From Anaeromyces robustus (taxonomy: Eukaryota; Neocallimastigomycota; Neocallimastigomycetes; Neocallimastigales; Neocallimastigaceae): DNA of 16,954 nucleotides. Below are positions 14,758 through 16,954 of this stretch, one piece after another. The translations under genes were made by a program, and so were the position numbers. Positions within the stretch are counted from its first letter, which is position 1. Each line of letters opens with the position of its first letter. The notes beneath the pieces were generated by a model that worked only from the letters and a program-made list of their open reading frames with translations, was not told where the DNA came from and made no database searches. The stretch lies in the NCBI GenBank assembly GCA_002104895.1, contig MCFG01000669.1, positions 1 to 16,954 of the forward strand. Direction: 5' to 3'.

Positions 14758-15451
14758 TGTCAAGACATCAAGTGCAATTGAAATTAGAATTTATAATTTC
14801 AATTATTTTGATATATAATATTATTATTTATTATAATAATTATTAATAATTTTTTATAATAATTATATATAATAATTATTATTATAATATTTTATTTTAA
14901 ATATTATAATTTAAGATTATTTAAATAATCTAATAATATATTTTAATATATATATTATTTATATATATTCAATTATATTGAATAATATATTAATTTTATT
15001 ACTATTTAATATCGATATTAATAACTTATTATATTACAAATTATTAATTATATTATACGTTAACGTATCACTTTAAATTAATGTATTAAATTAATGTATT
15101 AATATTTTATATTATATTTTATATTATTATTATCAAACTTACAAAGTATAAAAGAACATAACATAAAGTTATATTTAATGTTCTTTGTAAGGTTATTAAC
15201 ACCTGAATTATATAGTTATATTAATATTATCAATATCTTATTTTTAAATAAAATTTACTATTAAAAAGTTAATCTTAAAGTGTTATTATTATTATTAAAT
15301 AAATATTGTGTTATTTGCATTACAATTAATTTAGTTATTATTTAAATATTATTTAATTATAAAAACTATTTAATTATAAAAACTATATAATTAGTCATTC
15401 GACCTAGTAGACTTATTTAAATTAGAAAATAATCCAGTTGGAAACTTAACA
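14758..15451 (+). repeat. 3' LTR of element D
   Basis: 694 bp, TGTCAAG...TTAACA, nearly identical to 8413-9106. It carries TATAAAAG at 15147-15154 and the start decamer GTAAGGTTAT at 15187-15196, which matches the primer site completely. Confidence 0.95.
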
Positions 15452-16294
15452 TAAATTATATGTTTTAAATCTTTAAAGACCAATATCTCGCTAACCAGTA
15501 GTTCAAATGGGCTGAAATTCAGATATGTTGTTATTCTCTAGCAGAGCTTCCCAATGAACATAAAATCAAAGCGAAGCGGAGGAAAATCTCAATTATTTGG
15601 CGAGTTATCGCTATTTTTCTTCATATTATTTTTACTAAAATCTTAAGGGTTAAATTAAGTTAATTAATATTTATTTAATTTGTCTTTACAATCTCAATTT
15701 AAATACTTTTTAATATTTATTTATTTTATTGAAAATCGAATTTTAAGTGATTTAGTCAATAACGAAATTTAATTGCAATTGAATCTATTAGTGAATTTCA
15801 ATTTTAAATCCACTAATATTCGCGACATCGCTCCCCCAAAGAAAATCGAATTCCAGGCGATTGTCAATAACCAAATAATATGAATTAAAGTTTGAAATTA
15901 ATAATTTTAAATAATTTATAGTTGAAAATAATATAATTGAATATCTTATAAGTTGAATAATAAATATATTATATAAAATAGTTGATATTTAAATTTTTAA
16001 AGATTTTTAATTGAATAATATATTTTGAATATATTGGAATATATGGAAATTTTATATTAAATTGAAAAATTTTTTAATTTTTTTTTTTTTTTTTTGAAAA
16101 ATTATTAAAAAAAATTTTTTTTTTTGAATAATAAAATTGATATCAATAAAAATGAATATTTTGCAATAAAATTGAATATTTTTTATAATTAATTGTCTAT
16201 TTTAATATTAAATTTGATGATAATTGTGTGTGTATATAGTCCAGTTTAATTTTTTGATAAATAATGAAATTTTTATATCACTTTTAATTATAAT
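15452..16294. other. AT-rich DNA without a recognised gene, with a short direct repeat
   Basis: The first 170 or so bases (15480-15620) are less AT-rich and contain a stretch around CTCGCTAACCAGTAG that I do not recognise as coding. GAAAATCGAATT followed by a GATT...GTCAATAAC context occurs at 15731 and again at 15841, an imperfect direct repeat of about 38 bp. ATTAGTG (15787-15793) and CACTAAT (15811-15817) form a small hairpin between them. A T run lies at 16078-16095. No open frame of useful length is present. Confidence 0.55.
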
Positions 16295-16770
16295 TGTAAC
16301 GGATTGTTACAACACTGAATTACTAATTAATATATATTTTTTTAAAATTATTATTTATTTTTATTTTATTTTAATTTTGCTGTAACACCAAGTCCAAGGG
16401 TTGGTGTGCTTATTAATTAAATATTATTTTAATTTTAATTTTTAATTTAAATAACAACTTAGTTATTTTCACTTTTACAGTAAAAATTGTTCTTATTTAT
16501 ACTTATTTTATTTTTAATAGAATACAATAGAATAAATTTAATAATCCAATCAATTTTAAAAATTAACTTAAATTATTCCGTAAATTCAGTAAATAATTTA
16601 ATTGAATAAATTTTATAATATCTAGATTATTCTTGAACTATCTAAATTTTTACATGTGACTTTTAAATTTTTTAACTAATTAATTATTAAAAATTTATTA
16701 CTATATATACAAAATATTAAATAAAATAAAAAAATAAAAATAAAATTATAATAGGATGAATTCTATTACA
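16295..16770 (-). mobile_element. Solo LTR 'E' with target duplication ATAAT
   Basis: A 476-bp unit beginning TGTAACGG and ending CTATTACA, flanked by ATAAT at 16290-16294 and 16771-16775. The TGTAACGG end matches LTRs A and B. A perfect hairpin ACACCAA/TTGGTGT (16385-16391 and 16401-16407) sits where A/B have their ACACC...GGTGT hairpin. On the minus strand a TATA box TATAAATAAG starts at 16501. The orientation is therefore probably minus. No tRNA-like segment is visible at its sense 5' end. In such AT-rich DNA a 5-bp match could occur by chance, so the right end is less certain than the left. Confidence 0.65.
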
Positions 16771-16775
16771 ATAAT

Positions 16776-16954
16776 ATTAACTTTTAAAAATTCTTATAAT
16801 TTTTATTTATTATTATTCTCTATAATTTAATATTAATTTACTTTAATTATAATTATTTTCTAAACTTCAAATAATTAATAAATTTAATATTATATTGATT
16901 ATCATTTAAAATAATTAATAATATTAATAAAAACAATAAGATTATGAAATTATA
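16776..16954. other. AT-rich end of window, nothing recognised
   Basis: Very AT-rich sequence of short TAATA and TTATT words. I see no gene, LTR terminus or repeat of note. Confidence 0.6.

Larger units (their letters stand above)
8413..15451 (+). mobile_element. Ty3/gypsy chromovirus 'D', nearly intact (Tf1/sushi-like)
   Basis: A 7,039-bp element with two 694-bp LTRs (TGTCAAG...TTAACA) that differ at only two positions by eye, so it inserted recently. Order: 5' LTR, self-primer site, gag, -1 frameshift signal, pol (protease, RT, RNase H, integrase), GPY/F module and chromodomain, poly-A run, polypurine tract, 3' LTR. This pol order with a C-terminal chromodomain defines chromoviruses. The only coding defect I see is one frameshift within integrase. 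Flanks read TTTTA before and TAAAT after, so no 5-bp target duplication is visible. Confidence 0.93.

Overview
This is AT-rich eukaryotic repeat DNA made almost entirely of LTR retrotransposons nested in or beside one another. I see no recognisable host gene, no functional rRNA or tRNA gene and no CRISPR array. The coding parts are Ty3/gypsy-type (Metaviridae). Strong A/T bias, Asn/Lys-rich low-complexity protein segments, the Tf1/sushi-like chromovirus layout and the standard stop codons fit an AT-rich fungus (for example an early-diverging lineage). That host assignment is an inference with modest confidence.

Layout. (1) Positions 1-2657, + strand: decayed gypsy element 'F' with a gag zinc knuckle, a protease, an inverted 368-bp piece of its own RNase H, then a broken reverse transcriptase (RT) and RNase H. 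(2) Positions 2658-8373, - strand: element 'AB', with LTR B (7658-8373) as 5' LTR and LTR A (2658-3360) as 3' LTR. It encodes only Gag and protease, with no RT, RNase H or integrase, and has a long repeat-rich leader. (3) Positions 6755-7227: solo LTR 'C' inside the AB leader, with a perfect 5-bp target duplication GTTAA. (4) Positions 8413-15451, + strand: element 'D', a nearly intact 7.0-kb chromovirus with 694-bp LTRs that differ at two positions by eye, gag, a -1 frameshift signal, pol, and a C-terminal GPY/F module and chromodomain. Pol is broken by one single-base frameshift in integrase. (5) Positions 15452-16294: AT-rich DNA without a recognised gene. (6) Positions 16295-16770: solo LTR 'E', with a 5-bp target duplication ATAAT.

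How the parts work together. AB and D are different families but share a priming layout. The ten bases directly inside the 5' LTR are a perfect complement of a decamer in the LTR (GTGCTTTTAT in AB, GTAAGGTTAT in D). That decamer lies 40-41 bp downstream of a TATA box and follows the same TTCTTT stretch. This matches the self-priming known for Tf1/sushi elements, in which the folded-back 5' end of the mRNA primes cDNA synthesis. D expresses Gag-Pol through A AAA AAC directly before the gag stop, followed by a hairpin. AB makes only capsid and protease, so it would need RT and integrase from a relative.

The most unusual feature is in the LTRs. A/B and the unrelated-looking C each carry, just inside the sense 5' terminus, a tRNA-like segment with A-box and B-box matches 42-44 nt apart. 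This is a possible Pol III/TFIIIC module built into an LTR.
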